Assembly (NCBI GenBank): GCA_008012115.1 | Contig: SSEB01000011.1 | Coordinates: 1-64,000 of the forward strand | Origin: Nevskiaceae bacterium | GTDB lineage: Bacteria > Pseudomonadota > Gammaproteobacteria > Nevskiales > Nevskiaceae | Length of the DNA: 64,000 nt | Reading direction: 5' to 3' | Part shown: positions 1-8,756 of the stretch, one piece after another | Position numbering within the stretch: position 1 is the stretch's first letter | Layout: each line of letters starts with the position of its first letter | Translations under genes and position numbers: made by a program | Notes under the pieces: model-generated | Database searches by the model: none | Seen by the model: only the letters and a program-made list of their open reading frames with translations | Told to the model about the DNA's origin: nothing

Positions 1-185
1 GCGTTTTCCGATTCCAGCGTCTTCAGCCGCCGGGCGTCGGAGACATCCATGCCGCCGTATTTGCTCTTCCATCGATACAGCGTTTGCTCAGAGATGCCGT
101 GCTTGCGGCAGACGTCCTTGCCTGTGCCTAGCTCCGCATCACGCAGAATCGAAATAATCTGTTCTTCCGAAAACCGCTTCTTCAT
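1..185 (-). CDS. IS3-family transposase OrfA, N-terminal part
   Basis: From ATG at 185 the minus strand encodes 61 residues starting MKKRFSEEQI, with a helix-turn-helix of the form CRKHGISEQTLYRWKSKYGG and then the MDVSDARRLK stretch that leads into the OrfA coiled coil. This is the classic HTH_Tnp/IS3 OrfA N-terminus, which binds the element's ends. A strong AGGAGG lies 6 nt before the ATG. The frame is open to the window edge, so the gene is cut by the window and not visibly broken. IS3 elements normally make the full transposase by frameshifting into OrfB, which lies outside. Confidence 0.88.
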   Translation of the reverse strand, partial: MKKRFSEEQIISILRDAELGTGKDVCRKHGISEQTLYRWKSKYGGMDVSDARRLKTLESEN

Positions 186-255
186 CGAGTCCTCCTGTGA
201 ACATCATTACAGAAAGACTCACCTTCTCAATGGCTACAGTTTCGGGAGCAGGTCA
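1..255 (-). mobile_element. IS3-family insertion sequence, left end, running off the window
   Basis: The minus strand carries the start of an IS3-family OrfA (185 to 1), preceded by about 70 bp that end at 255 with 5'-TGACCTGCTCCC. A terminus starting TG and a GC-rich end of this form is what I expect for IS3-family (IS407-like) elements; that assignment is from memory. Only the OrfA-proximal end is in the window, so OrfB, the other end and the target duplication cannot be seen. The end lies inside the reading frame of the neighbouring repeat-protein gene, so the insertion probably replaced that gene's natural 3' end. Confidence 0.7.
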
Positions 256-683
256 CCTTCTTTGTGAGTTTTGACGGCCTTGCCCTTCATGGCGCGCATG
301 GCCTTCGTGTCGGCTTGCGAGTGATCCATCATGACGTGTTCATTGCAGGGTTCTTGAGAAGCTGCTTCGCCTTCCTGCTCTTTTGATTTCTTATGCTTCA
401 TCGCGCGCATGGCCTTTGCATCGGCAGCCGAGTGATCCATCAACTCGTGATGGTCGCCATTGCCGGCGGACTTTTCCGAGGCCTCCGTCGCGTTCTCATC
501 CGCCTTGGCCTTTCTCTGCTTCATCATCCGCATGGCTTTGCCGTCGGCCGGCGAGTGATCCATCAGCGGCTGTGACGGACTATCCGGTGTTGCCGACGCG
601 TTGGCATCCGCCGCGCGGGCCTCGATGTTCAGCGTGGCCAATGTTGTGAACAACAGCGGAATCATCAGGGTCTTTTTGATCAC
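234..683 (-). CDS. Exported His/Met-repeat protein, probably copper-binding, 3' end altered by IS insertion
   Basis: About 149 residues from a GTG start at 683 that has GGAG 6 nt upstream; longer in-frame starts exist to 761 but lack this. The N-terminus (VIKKTLMIPLLF...IEARA) looks like a signal peptide, so the protein is likely periplasmic. The body holds three copies of a unit of the form [LM]MDHSxADxKAMRxMK separated by charged linkers. MDHS-type His/Met motifs are known from copper-resistance proteins such as CopB, and the gene is divergent from a copper-type ATPase, so copper binding is a reasonable inference. The last residues (about GDLLPKL) lie within the presumed IS end, so the native C-terminus is probably missing. 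I do not know a named family for the whole protein. Confidence 0.65.
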   Translation of the reverse strand: MIKKTLMIPLLFTTLATLNIEARAADANASATPDSPSQPLMDHSPADGKAMRMMKQRKAKADENATEASEKSAGNGDHHELMDHSAADAKAMRAMKHKKSKEQEGEAASQEPCNEHVMMDHSQADTKAMRAMKGKAVKTHKEGDLLPKL

Positions 684-838
684 GGGGTTCTCCGGTCGTG
701 GGGGTAGGGCAACGCTCTCATTGAAAGACACCACGTTGTCTTTGGCACTGACCCAGATCAATTTCTCCGGTGCCGGTGGCCCGCAAGATGGATTTGGCTC
801 ACTGGGCGGGAGTCGTTCGTCGACGTGCGCCCGACCGC

Positions 839-869
839 TTGACCTCGGACCCTGCTCAAGGGTCTAAGC
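839..869 (+). promoter_or_regulatory. MerR/CueR-type promoter of the copper ATPase gene
   Basis: TTGACC at 839-844 and CTAAGC/TCTAAG at 863-869 form -35 and -10 elements with an over-long 18-19 bp spacer. The spacer holds a perfect dyad, GACCC at 848-852 and GGGTC at 860-864. A long spacer with a dyad inside is the signature of promoters twisted open by MerR-family metal regulators such as CueR. The start codon is about 27 bp downstream. No copper-type MerR gene is in the window, so the regulator would be encoded elsewhere. Confidence 0.7.
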
Positions 870-895
870 TGGCCGAACAGCCAAAGGACATTGTC

Positions 896-3145
896 ATGAA
901 TCATTCCGAGAACGCCGGGCATGCCAAGGCAGGCGAGCACCGTTGTGGCGAAGGGCATTGTGGGCATGGGCACAGGCATGGGACGGCACCGGCAGCCGTC
1001 ACGCAGGCGCGGGCGCGCGCGCCGCTGGCGAATGAAATCTGGACCTGCCCCATGCATCCCGAGATACGCAGTCCACGAGCCGGCACCTGCCCCATCTGCG
1101 GCATGGCGCTGGAGCCGCTGCTGCCTGCGGCAGGCCCTGAGGACAACGCCGAGTTGCGCGATATGACCCGGCGGTTCCGGATCAGCATGCTGCTGACGTT
1201 GCCGCTGCTGTGGCCGATGCTCGGCGAGATGCTGCCGGCCGTCGATCCGATGCGCTGGCTGGATCATCGCGTCATCGCCTGGGCGCAGTTGCTGCTGGCG
1301 ACGCCGGTCGTGCTGTGGGGCGGCTGGCCGTTCTTCGTGCGCGGCTGGCAATCGCTGCTGCGGCGCAGTCCCAACATGTTCACCCTGATTGCGCTGGGCG
1401 CAGGTGCCGCCTGGAGTTTTTCGCTGATGGCGACGCTGCTCCCGGGGGCGCTGCCGGCGTCCTTCCTGATGGCCTCCGGCGAGCCGCCGCTCTACTTCGA
1501 GGCGGCGGCCGTGATCACCACGCTGGTGCTGCTGGGTCAGGTGCTGGAGCTGAAGGCGCGCTCGCAGACCTCGAGTGCCATCGGCGCCCTGCTCAAGCTG
1601 GCACCGCGGATCGCGCATCGCAGTGCCGCGGGTGGCGAGGAGGATGTCGACGTCGCCCAGGTGCGGATCGGAGATCTCCTGCGCGTGCGGCCGGGTGAAA
1701 AGATTCCGGTCGACGGCAAAGTGGTGGAAGGCGAGAGCCATGTCGACGAGTCGATGCTGACCGGCGAGCCAGCCCCGGTACGCAAAGGTATCGGCGACAA
1801 ACTGTCCGCAGCCACCATCAACGGCAGTGGCAGCCTGCTGATGGTGGCCGAGCACGTCGGTGCCGAAACCCTGCTGTCGCAGATCGTGCAGATGGTGTCC
1901 GAAGCGCAGCGCTCGCGCGCGCCGATCCAGCGCCTTGCCGATGCCGTTGCGGCCTGGTTTGTGCCCGCCGTGGTCGGTACGGCGCTGTTGTCTGCGCTGG
2001 CCTGGGCGCTGATCGGGCCGCCGCCGCAGTTCGCGCATGCGCTGGTTGTCGCGGTATCGGTGCTGATCATCGCCTGCCCGTGCGCGCTCGGGCTGGCGAC
2101 ACCGATGTCGATCATGGTCGGGGTCGGTCGCGGCGCGCACGAAGGCATCCTGATCAGGGACGCCGCCGCGCTCGAATCGCTCGAGAAGATCGACACGCTG
2201 GTGGTCGACAAGACCGGCACGCTCACCGAGGGCCGGCCCTCGCTGCAAAAAGTCGTCGCCGCTGCGGGGTTCGACGAAAACGAGATTCTGCGCCTCGCCG
2301 CTTCGGTGGAGTCGGTCAGCGAGCATCCGCTGGCGCGTGCGGTGATTGCCGGCGCGCAGGCGCGCGGCATTGTGCCGGCGCCCGTTGCCGGTTTTGATTC
2401 CGATGCCGGCCTCGGTGTCTGGGGCACGGTGGGCGGCAGACACATCGGCGTCGGCAATCCGCGATTGCTGCAGGCGCAAAGAATCGATGCCTCGGCGTTG
2501 ATGCCGCAGGCGGACGCCGAACGGGTGGGCGGCGCCACGGTGATCTTCGTCGTCGTCGACGGGCGGCTGGCGGGCTGGCTCAGCGTCGCCGATGCGATCA
2601 AGACGACCACGCCGGAAGCGGTGCGTGCGCTCAAGGCCGCGGGTATCCGCGTCATCATGCTGACCGGCGACCATGCCGCGACCGCCCGCGCCGTCGGCGA
2701 CCGGCTCGGTCTGACCGAAGTGGTTTCCGACGTGCTGCCCCAGGACAAGGCCGGCATCGTCAAACGCCTGCAGGCCCAGGGCCGCTGGGTGGCGATGGCC
2801 GGCGATGGCATCAACGACGCGCCGGCGCTGGCTCAGGCGCAGGTCGGCATCGCGATGGGAACGGGAACCGACGTTGCCATGCAGTCGGCGGGCGTCACCC
2901 TGGTCAAGGGCGATCTTCGCGGCATCGCGCGTGCCGTGCAGCTGTCGCGCAAGACCATGCGCAACATCCGTCAGAACCTGTTCTTCGCCTTCGTCTACAA
3001 CGCGCTCGGCGTGCCGGTGGCGGCCGGCGCGCTGTACCCGTTATTCGGCATCCTGCTGTCGCCGATGATGGCCAGCGCCGCGATGAGTTTCAGTTCGGTT
3101 TCGGTGATCGGCAACGCGCTGCGCCTGCGCAAAGTCCGCCTCTAG
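896..3145 (+). CDS. copA: Heavy-metal (Cu+-type) P1B ATPase
   Basis: A 749-residue inner-membrane pump that exports copper (or a related soft metal) from the cytoplasm. The N-terminus is His-rich ([14 protein letters not shown]), followed by a short metal-binding domain with WTCPMHPEI and CPICGM; the usual HMA CxxC domains are absent. Then come membrane segments, the TGEP actuator loop, the IIACPCALG metal-site helix, the DKTGTLTEG phosphorylation site, SEHPLA and [10 protein letters not shown]. The CPC motif and HP signature place it in the P1B group. ATG at 896 was chosen because AAAGGA precedes it and the MerR-type promoter lies just upstream; earlier in-frame starts would overlap that promoter. 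Cu+ is the likely substrate, though Ag+ or other metals cannot be excluded. Confidence 0.9.
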   Translation: MNHSENAGHAKAGEHRCGEGHCGHGHRHGTAPAAVTQARARAPLANEIWTCPMHPEIRSPRAGTCPICGMALEPLLPAAGPEDNAELRDMTRRFRISMLLTLPLLWPMLGEMLPAVDPMRWLDHRVIAWAQLLLATPVVLWGGWPFFVRGWQSLLRRSPNMFTLIALGAGAAWSFSLMATLLPGALPASFLMASGEPPLYFEAAAVITTLVLLGQVLELKARSQTSSAIGALLKLAPRIAHRSAAGGEEDVDVAQVRIGDLLRVRPGEKIPVDGKVVEGESHVDESMLTGEPAPVRKGIGDKLSAATINGSGSLLMVAEHVGAETLLSQIVQMVSEAQRSRAPIQRLADAVAAWFVPAVVGTALLSALAWALIGPPPQFAHALVVAVSVLIIACPCALGLATPMSIMVGVGRGAHEGILIRDAAALESLEKIDTLVVDKTGTLTEGRPSLQKVVAAAGFDENEILRLAASVESVSEHPLARAVIAGAQARGIVPAPVAGFDSDAGLGVWGTVGGRHIGVGNPRLLQAQRIDASALMPQADAERVGGATVIFVVVDGRLAGWLSVADAIKTTTPEAVRALKAAGIRVIMLTGDHAATARAVGDRLGLTEVVSDVLPQDKAGIVKRLQAQGRWVAMAGDGINDAPALAQAQVGIAMGTGTDVAMQSAGVTLVKGDLRGIARAVQLSRKTMRNIRQNLFFAFVYNALGVPVAAGALYPLFGILLSPMMASAAMSFSSVSVIGNALRLRKVRL

Positions 3146-3174
3146 CGCGCAGGCCCGCGCGTTGTCGCGATCAA

Positions 3175-4365
3175 TCAAGGCCGGTTGCGGCCGAACTTGT
3201 CGTGGCTCGACACCCAGTCGCCGGCCAGCACCGCGCTGCTCAGCGAGGTCTCGCCCGCCAGCACCACGCCGGCGCAGATTTCGGCGAACTTGTCGGCCTT
3301 GCCCTGGCCGTAGCAGCCGAGCAGTTCCAGGCATTCCTTCTGCGTCGCCAGGCCGGTGCCGCCGCCGTAGGTGGCGACGATCAGCGAGGTCAGCGTGATC
3401 GACCAGTAGTAGTCGCCGTTATCGAGCAGTTGCGCGTAGGTGGTGGCGGCGTGCGATTCGGCGACGTTGGCCACGTCCTGGCCGGTGGCGATGAACAGCG
3501 CGGTGAGGCCGTTGGCGGCGTGCGCACCGTTGTTGGCGCTGCCGACCATGAAGGCGCCGGCCTGCGAGATCTGGCGCATGCGGAACAGGTCCTTGCCGCT
3601 GACGCCCATGATGCGCTTGAGCGCCTCGTCCTTCAGCACGGCTTCCGCCACCACGCGCTTGCCGCGCGTCAGCAGCGTGTTGATCTGCGAGTGCTTCTTG
3701 TCGGTGTCGATGTTGCCGGAGAGCACGTAGCGCGGACGGTCCGGGTGGTTGGCGACGATCCATTCGCAGGCGGCGAGCGTGGCCTTGCCGACCATGTTCT
3801 GGCCGGCGGCGTCGCCGGTGCTGTAGTTGAAGCGCAGGTAGCGCAGCGGGCCGATGGCGTACTGGCCGATGTACTGCAGCTTGCCGACGCGGGTGGTGGT
3901 CTCCGCCGCCGCCTTGATGCCGTCGTAGTGCGCCTCGACCCACTGCCCGAAGGCGCGCGCCTGCAGCGCATCGTCGAAGATGAACACCGGCGAGCGCTGC
4001 ATGTGCTGCTCGACCACCGTGGTTTTCACGCCGCCGCACTCGGCCAGCAGGCGCATGCCGCGGTTGTAGCTCGCCACCAGCGTGCCCTCGGTGGTCGCCA
4101 TCGGGATGTAGAAATCGCCGCGCGCGTGTTCGCCGTGGATGCGCAGCGGACCGGCCAGCCCGATCGGCACCTGCGCCACGCCGGTGAAGTTTTCGATGTT
4201 GCCCGGCAGCAGCGAAGGATCGAAGGAATAGTGGCCGACATGCGTCAGCGCCGCGCCGGTCTGCTGCTGGGCGAACGCGCGCCGCGCCGCCGCCGCCTCG
4301 GACGTGTAGTCGTTGGTCTTGTCGCGGGGAATGCGGACGCGGTCGTTGCGAGGTTCGTCGCTCAT
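3175..4365 (-). CDS. Hydroxymethylglutaryl-CoA reductase, class I type
   Basis: About 396 residues. HMG-CoA reductase makes mevalonate from HMG-CoA with NAD(P)H in the class I direction. Visible family motifs are ENFTGVAQVPIGLAGPL, TTEGTLVAS, DTDKKHSQIN (catalytic Asp-Lys region), FIATGQDVANVAESHAA and GGGTGLATQKE near the C-terminus. The order and spacing match the catalytic domain without the eukaryotic membrane anchor. ATG at 4365 is preferred: the in-frame extension to 4464 would run into the 114-bp repeat. Gammaproteobacteria normally use the MEP pathway, so the gene is unusual. No other mevalonate gene is beside it, and its role (mevalonate synthesis or breakdown) is open. Confidence 0.88.
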   Translation of the reverse strand: MSDEPRNDRVRIPRDKTNDYTSEAAAARRAFAQQQTGAALTHVGHYSFDPSLLPGNIENFTGVAQVPIGLAGPLRIHGEHARGDFYIPMATTEGTLVASYNRGMRLLAECGGVKTTVVEQHMQRSPVFIFDDALQARAFGQWVEAHYDGIKAAAETTTRVGKLQYIGQYAIGPLRYLRFNYSTGDAAGQNMVGKATLAACEWIVANHPDRPRYVLSGNIDTDKKHSQINTLLTRGKRVVAEAVLKDEALKRIMGVSGKDLFRMRQISQAGAFMVGSANNGAHAANGLTALFIATGQDVANVAESHAATTYAQLLDNGDYYWSITLTSLIVATYGGGTGLATQKECLELLGCYGQGKADKFAEICAGVVLAGETSLSSAVLAGDWVSSHDKFGRNRP

Positions 4366-4459
4366 GCGGGTGCTCACGGTGAAAGGGCCTGCGCGGAACT
4401 TGCCGTGAAAGTGTCGCCGCTGCAATGGCCGTATCGACGCCGGCAACGATCCCGTCATC

Positions 4460-4573
4460 GCCACCCGCTGGGTCCTGCTGGTCCGGCGGCGATGTTTATA
4501 TTTATAGTATTAATTTAAATTTGATAAATAAATAATCACTCATTCCCCAGGGCGCAGGCTGCGAGCGGGTGGC
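4460..4573. repeat. 114-bp palindromic AT-core element, copy 1 (reverse orientation)
   Basis: Starts GCCACCCGCT and ends AGCGGGTGGC, a perfect 10-bp inverted repeat. The AT-rich core spans roughly 4494-4538. The CCTGGGG box is read on the minus strand (CCCCAGG near 4545), so this copy is reversed. It lies 34 bp past the stop of the diguanylate cyclase gene and about 94 bp before the reductase start, both on the minus strand. Confidence 0.95.
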
Positions 4574-4607
4574 GCTGCCACGGCCCGTGTGTGGCCGCGG
4601 GGCGGGC

Positions 4608-5687
4608 TCAGGCGGCGACGCGCGCCGGGGGACGCTTGCTGCGCTTGTGCTCGTACATGCGCTGATCGGCGTGCGAGATCAGGGCGTCGAGCAGGGTGGC
4701 CTCGTCGATGCACTGGCGCACCGCGCCGACGCTGACCGCGACGCGATAGGGCTTGGTGCCCAGGCGGTTGACGCGCGTCATCGCGTCGTCGAGCTGCTGG
4801 TGCAGGGCATCGATGCCGTCGCGCGGACGCGGCAGCAGGGCACAGAACTCGTCGCCGCCGACGCGGGCGACGAGGGCGTCCGGCGGCAGCGCCTCGCGCA
4901 GGGCGCGGGCCACGTCGATGATCATGTCGTCGCCGCCGTCGTGACCGAGGCGGTCGTTGACCTGCTTGAGGCCATCGATGTCGATGAACGCCAGCAGCAG
5001 TTCCGCGCGCGTGGCGGCGGCCTCGCGCAGCGCCGCCTCCGCCTGCTGGTAGAAGCCGCGACGGTTGAGCAGGCCGGTGAGCACGTCGGTCTGCAAGGCT
5101 TGCTCCAGGTCGGCGGTGCGGTCGCGCACGCGCTGCTCCAGCTCGCCGTAGATCTGCGCGTTCTCCATGGCCACCGAGGTGGCGTCGGCCAGCGACTGCA
5201 GCAGGCGCACCTCCTCCTCGCTGGGATGGTGGCTATGCGCCCAGTAGTTGCCGATGGCGCCGATCGGGTCGAGCTTGCGGATCGGCACCATCACCAGGCT
5301 TTTGACGAAGGTCGGCTGGTAGGCGACGTGCGGGATGCGCGCGTCGGCGTAGATGTCGGGGATCACCGCGGCGTGGCGGTTGAGCATGGCCCAGCCGCTG
5401 ATGCAGATTTCCAGGGGGAAGCGCTTGCCCTTCCACAGCGGCGCGATGGCATCCTCGTCGGCGTAGTAGCAGTGGCCGTCGTCGCGCAGCACGAAGGTGG
5501 CGCCGTCGCAGCCGGTGAGCTCGCGTGCCGCGCTGCGCACGATGCGCTGCACGTCCGCGAGGCTGCGGGCAAACGACAGCTCCTGCACGGCGTGCATCAG
5601 CCGCTCCATGCCGCGGACATAGCGGGCCGGGTCAAAGCTGCCGGGTGGACGGGGGCAGTCCCGGGCCTCGGTACTGGTATCGTCCAT
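4608..5687 (-). CDS. Diguanylate cyclase with N-terminal GAF domain
   Basis: 359 residues, soluble. Residues about 30-190 form a GAF-like sensor domain (LTGCDGATFVLRDD, ending in ATSVAMENAQIY), followed by a short helical linker. The C-terminal domain begins with DVLTGLLNRRGF and holds the active-site VGGDEF, so it should condense two GTP into cyclic di-GMP. No RxxD inhibitory site is obvious just before the GGDEF. ATG at 5687 has a good AGAGGA upstream; a longer reading frame to 5756 does not. The signal sensed by the GAF domain cannot be told from the sequence. Divergent from the adenylate cyclase gene 113 bp away. Confidence 0.9.
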   Translation of the reverse strand: MDDTSTEARDCPRPPGSFDPARYVRGMERLMHAVQELSFARSLADVQRIVRSAARELTGCDGATFVLRDDGHCYYADEDAIAPLWKGKRFPLEICISGWAMLNRHAAVIPDIYADARIPHVAYQPTFVKSLVMVPIRKLDPIGAIGNYWAHSHHPSEEEVRLLQSLADATSVAMENAQIYGELEQRVRDRTADLEQALQTDVLTGLLNRRGFYQQAEAALREAAATRAELLLAFIDIDGLKQVNDRLGHDGGDDMIIDVARALREALPPDALVARVGGDEFCALLPRPRDGIDALHQQLDDAMTRVNRLGTKPYRVAVSVGAVRQCIDEATLLDALISHADQRMYEHKRSKRPPARVAA

Positions 5688-5800
5688 GGGGTGGTCCTCT
5701 CGATCGATCGCGGCCAGTGTCGCGGACCCTTGCGCCAGGGACAACGGCTGAAACACACCAGCGCCCTGTGGATATCCCGCATCTCGGGCAGAATGCCACC

Positions 5801-7111
5801 ATGAACGGCGATGCCCCGAACGACGGCGCCCACTGCCCGCAATTGCCGGCGGTGGTCGTGCGCGGCGCGCCGGATCATCGCCCGGCGTTCTCGGTGATGG
5901 AGGCGCAGCAGCTGGCGCGGCGCTGGCGCCTGTTTGCGCCGGTCACGGCGATCCTGCTGGGCCTGACCGAGGTGGCGCCGTATCTCACCACCGAGTTCCC
6001 GCCGGCGCCGCTGCTCACCGGCTCCATCATGCTCCTGCTCTGCGGCATGTATGTGCTGGCGCGCAGCGAACCGTCGCGGCCGGTGATCGCCTGGGCGACG
6101 GTGATCATGGGCGTGATCGGCGGCGGTTACGCCGCCAGCGCCTCCGCGCTCACCGGCCAGTTCGCCTCGCCGCATTCGCTGGCGATGGCGGTCACCATCG
6201 CCCTGCTGCCGGGCATGATGGCGGTGTCGGTGCTGGAGGCGACGCTGACCATCCTCGGCGGCATCGCCGCCTGGACCTTCGCCAACCTGCACTGGGCCAC
6301 CAATGTGCCCACCGACTACGCCGGTCTCGCCACCAGCCTCACCTACCTGCTGTTTCTGGCGCTGATCACGGTGCTGACGGTCTGGCGCAACCGCCAGCTG
6401 CGCTACTCGGAGTTCGTCGCGCGCGCCGAGGTCGAGCGCATGCACCGCTTCACCGTCGAGGAGCTGCTCTACCGCCACCTGCCGGCGCCCTATGTCGAGC
6501 AGGTGCTGAGCGGCGCGCGCATGGTCGACCAGCCGCCGGAGCGCCGCATCGTCACCGTGATGTTTGCCGATCTCGTGGGCTTCACCAGCATCGCCGAGGC
6601 GACGCCGCCCGACGACCTCGCGGCGCTGCTCGGACGCTTCTACGACCTGATCTCGACCGAAGCGGCGCAGCACGGCGCGACGCTGGACAAGTTCATCGGC
6701 GATTCGGTGATGGTGTTCTTCGGTGCGCCGCAGGGCCTGGCGCCGGAGGTGCAGGCGCGCCGCGCGCTGGCGCTGGCCTGCCGCTGGCAGCAGCGCACCG
6801 GCGAACTCAAGGTCAACGGCCGGCCGCTGCGGTTGCGCATCGGCATCCACCAGGACCTGGTCACCGTCGGCAGCTTCGGCGGACGGCTGCGCAGCGACTA
6901 CACCGTGCTGGGCCTGGGCGTGAACATCGCCGCGCGCCTGGAGCCGCTGTGCCGGCCCGGGCGCATCCTGGTCTCGCAGGATTTCGCGCGGCTGCTGCCG
7001 GACCAGCCCTGGCAGGACCTGGGCCAGCAGCCGCTCAAGGGCCTGCCGGAGCCGCTGGCGCTGATGGACCTCGATCCGGCGCAGGCGCGCCTCGGCGACG
7101 CGCGGCCCTAG
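5801..7111 (+). CDS. Membrane-bound class III adenylate cyclase
   Basis: 436 residues. The N-terminal half (about 40-200) holds several hydrophobic segments forming a membrane sensor, ending in a short coil (FVARAEVERMHRF). The cyclase domain starts RRIVTVMFADLVGFTS. Both metal-binding Asp are present (FADLVGFT and FIGDSVM), as are the adenine-selecting Lys (DKFIGD) and Thr (DYTVLG) and the transition-state Asn and Arg (VNIAARL). It is therefore predicted to be active and ATP-selective. ATG at 5801 begins after the divergent promoter region shared with the diguanylate cyclase; longer frames overlap that gene. The membrane domain's ligand is unknown. Confidence 0.88.
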   Translation: MNGDAPNDGAHCPQLPAVVVRGAPDHRPAFSVMEAQQLARRWRLFAPVTAILLGLTEVAPYLTTEFPPAPLLTGSIMLLLCGMYVLARSEPSRPVIAWATVIMGVIGGGYAASASALTGQFASPHSLAMAVTIALLPGMMAVSVLEATLTILGGIAAWTFANLHWATNVPTDYAGLATSLTYLLFLALITVLTVWRNRQLRYSEFVARAEVERMHRFTVEELLYRHLPAPYVEQVLSGARMVDQPPERRIVTVMFADLVGFTSIAEATPPDDLAALLGRFYDLISTEAAQHGATLDKFIGDSVMVFFGAPQGLAPEVQARRALALACRWQQRTGELKVNGRPLRLRIGIHQDLVTVGSFGGRLRSDYTVLGLGVNIAARLEPLCRPGRILVSQDFARLLPDQPWQDLGQQPLKGLPEPLALMDLDPAQARLGDARP

Positions 7112-7168
7112 CGCTGGCGGCGACGACCGCGCGCCGCCAGTCGGCCGCGCGCGGTCCGTGCCCGCGCC

Positions 7169-7996
7169 TTACGCCGGCATCGCCGCTTCGCTGATCTGCC
7201 AGAGCTGGCGCGCCAGCTCGGCATCGCGGCTCAGGGCGCTGCCGGCCTTCTGCTTGCGCTTGATGAAGTATTCGCCGCTGACCTTCGCCAGCTCCGGCGC
7301 GGTGGCCAGCCACACGGCGGTGTCGGCGCCCTGCGCCGGCGTCAGCATGGTCAGCCGGATCAGCGGCTGCAGGAAACCCGGCAGCTGGCGGTAGATGTCG
7401 GTGGCGACCGCGCCCGGGTGGAAGGCGTTGACGGTGACGCCGGTGTTCTTGAGGCGGCGCGCCAGCTCGCGCGTGAACAGCAGGTTGGCGAGCTTGGCCT
7501 GGCCGTAGGCGTGCATGCCGCTGCGATGACGCGAGGGATCAGTGAAGCTGGCTTCGTCGATGCGGCCGAGCTGGTGCATCATCGAGCTGGTCACCACGAT
7601 GCGGCCCTGCGCCGCCGCCTGCACCGCCGGCAGCAGGTGCTGCACCAGGCGGAAGTGGCCGAAGTGCATCACGCCCATCATCGACTCGTAGCCGTTGGCG
7701 AGCTTGCCGAGCTTGAGCGTGTAGAGACCGGCGTTGAGGATCAGCACGTCGATCACCGGCATCTTCTTCAGCGCCGCGGCGGCGAAGCGGTCGACGCTGG
7801 CGAAGTCGGCGAGATCCAGCGGCAGCGATTCGATCTGCGCGTTCGGCACCGCGGCGCGGATGCGCGCCACCGCCTCCTGCGATTTCTGCTCGCCGCGGGC
7901 GGCGATGATCACGCGGTCGCCCTGCTGGGCGAGGGCCAGCGCCATTTCGTAGCCGATACCACTGTTGCCGCCGGTGATGAGAACGTTGCGCGTCAT
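7169..7996 (-). CDS. SDR-family NAD(P)-dependent oxidoreductase (retinol dehydrogenase-like)
   Basis: 275 residues, a classical short-chain dehydrogenase. TGGNSGIG at the N-terminus binds the dinucleotide, LILNAG follows beta-4, SSMMH carries the catalytic Ser, and YGQAK gives the catalytic Tyr-Lys pair. The Arg in AARGEQ after beta-2 suggests NADP preference. The layout resembles the retinol dehydrogenase/WWOX-like group that reduces or oxidises hydrophobic carbonyls or alcohols. The substrate cannot be deduced. It converges with the adenylate cyclase and is divergent from the small gene at 8178. Confidence 0.85.
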   Translation of the reverse strand: MTRNVLITGGNSGIGYEMALALAQQGDRVIIAARGEQKSQEAVARIRAAVPNAQIESLPLDLADFASVDRFAAAALKKMPVIDVLILNAGLYTLKLGKLANGYESMMGVMHFGHFRLVQHLLPAVQAAAQGRIVVTSSMMHQLGRIDEASFTDPSRHRSGMHAYGQAKLANLLFTRELARRLKNTGVTVNAFHPGAVATDIYRQLPGFLQPLIRLTMLTPAQGADTAVWLATAPELAKVSGEYFIKRKQKAGSALSRDAELARQLWQISEAAMPA

Positions 7997-8177
7997 GGGA
8001 TGCCTGGGGTTGAGGTTGCGAGGGGCGCTAAGGTAGCAAATCGATGTGACGAACGGGATAAGTGCTTGGCATGAAACCGCTTGCGCGATTCATCCACTGG
8101 CGGCGGTGCATCTTGTCTCTTGTCGCACGCCGCCGCCGCCGGAACCATGAGCCCCGGATGCGCGACCGGAGGCGACC

Positions 8178-8552
8178 ATGAAGGTGAATGCGTTGAGCAA
8201 GCGGCTGGCCCTGCACGATGTCTTCGAGGCGCTGGCGGTGCAGCCGGGCGGTGCGCTGGCGTATTTCGACCTGCTGCGCCGCTGGAGCGACACCGGCCTG
8301 CGCCGCGGCGATCTCGACGAGGCGCTGGCCAATGCCATCGGCGTGGGCGACGTCATCGAGACCTACGGCGACGAGGGCCGGCTGGCGGTGCTGACCGAGC
8401 AGGGCAGCGAGCTGCGCGAAATCAATCCGGCGACGCTGCGCGAGATCGAAGAGCTGAGGCAGGCCACCGTGGCGCTGGAATGGGCGCGCCAGCGCACGCG
8501 GCGCGGCGCACGCTCCGGGCGCCGCGCCGACGACAAGCCGCCGGTTCACTAG
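8178..8552 (+). CDS. Small winged-helix-like protein of unknown function
   Basis: 124 residues, cytoplasmic. Not a family I can name. Residues about 10-80 have the pattern of a winged helix: a helical region, DLDEALANAIGVGDVIET, then a two-strand wing (EGRLAVLTEQGSEL) like the ends of many small wHTH domains. The tail is rich in Arg and Ala (QRTRRGARSGRR), suitable for nucleic-acid contact. A strong GGAGG sits 5 nt before the ATG. A small DNA-binding regulator is a guess from this pattern only. The 181 bp before it hold no other recognised feature, and copy 2 of the 114-bp element follows 24 bp after its stop. Confidence 0.65.
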   Translation: MKVNALSKRLALHDVFEALAVQPGGALAYFDLLRRWSDTGLRRGDLDEALANAIGVGDVIETYGDEGRLAVLTEQGSELREINPATLREIEELRQATVALEWARQRTRRGARSGRRADDKPPVH

Positions 8553-8576
8553 GGCCCGCACGCGGCCCTGCGAGGC

Positions 8577-8690
8577 GTCACCCGCTCTCCGTTTCCGGAG
8601 CCGCCGGGTTGTTATTTAATATTAATCAATTTAAATATCATTAAATAAATAAAAACAAGCCGGCACACGCACCGGGCAACAGCGGGTGGC
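8577..8690. repeat. 114-bp palindromic AT-core element, copy 2 (orientation unclear)
   Basis: GTCACCCGCT at 8577-8586 and AGCGGGTGGC at 8681-8690 pair over 9 of 10 positions. The AT core lies at about 8612-8655, bounded by the conserved G and C. The CCTGGGG box is degenerate on both sides, so orientation is ambiguous. It lies between two plus-strand genes, 24 bp beyond the first stop and 66 bp before the next start. Confidence 0.93.
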
Positions 8691-8756
8691 GCGTTTTGCT
8701 GCTTAAATGCGCGTCGGGCGGCAGCCGCCGCGACATCCAGGGCCTGGGGAGTGCCG

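Noticed and set aside
758-2674. A 638-codon open frame opposite the copper ATPase, and similar long frames opposite most genes
   Set aside because: In high-GC DNA the strand opposite a real gene stays open. These frames have Arg/His/Gln-rich products with no domain, and each faces a recognised protein.
4366-4464. A longer N-terminus for HMG-CoA reductase
   Set aside because: The extension has no family similarity, no ribosome site and enters copy 1 of the repeat.
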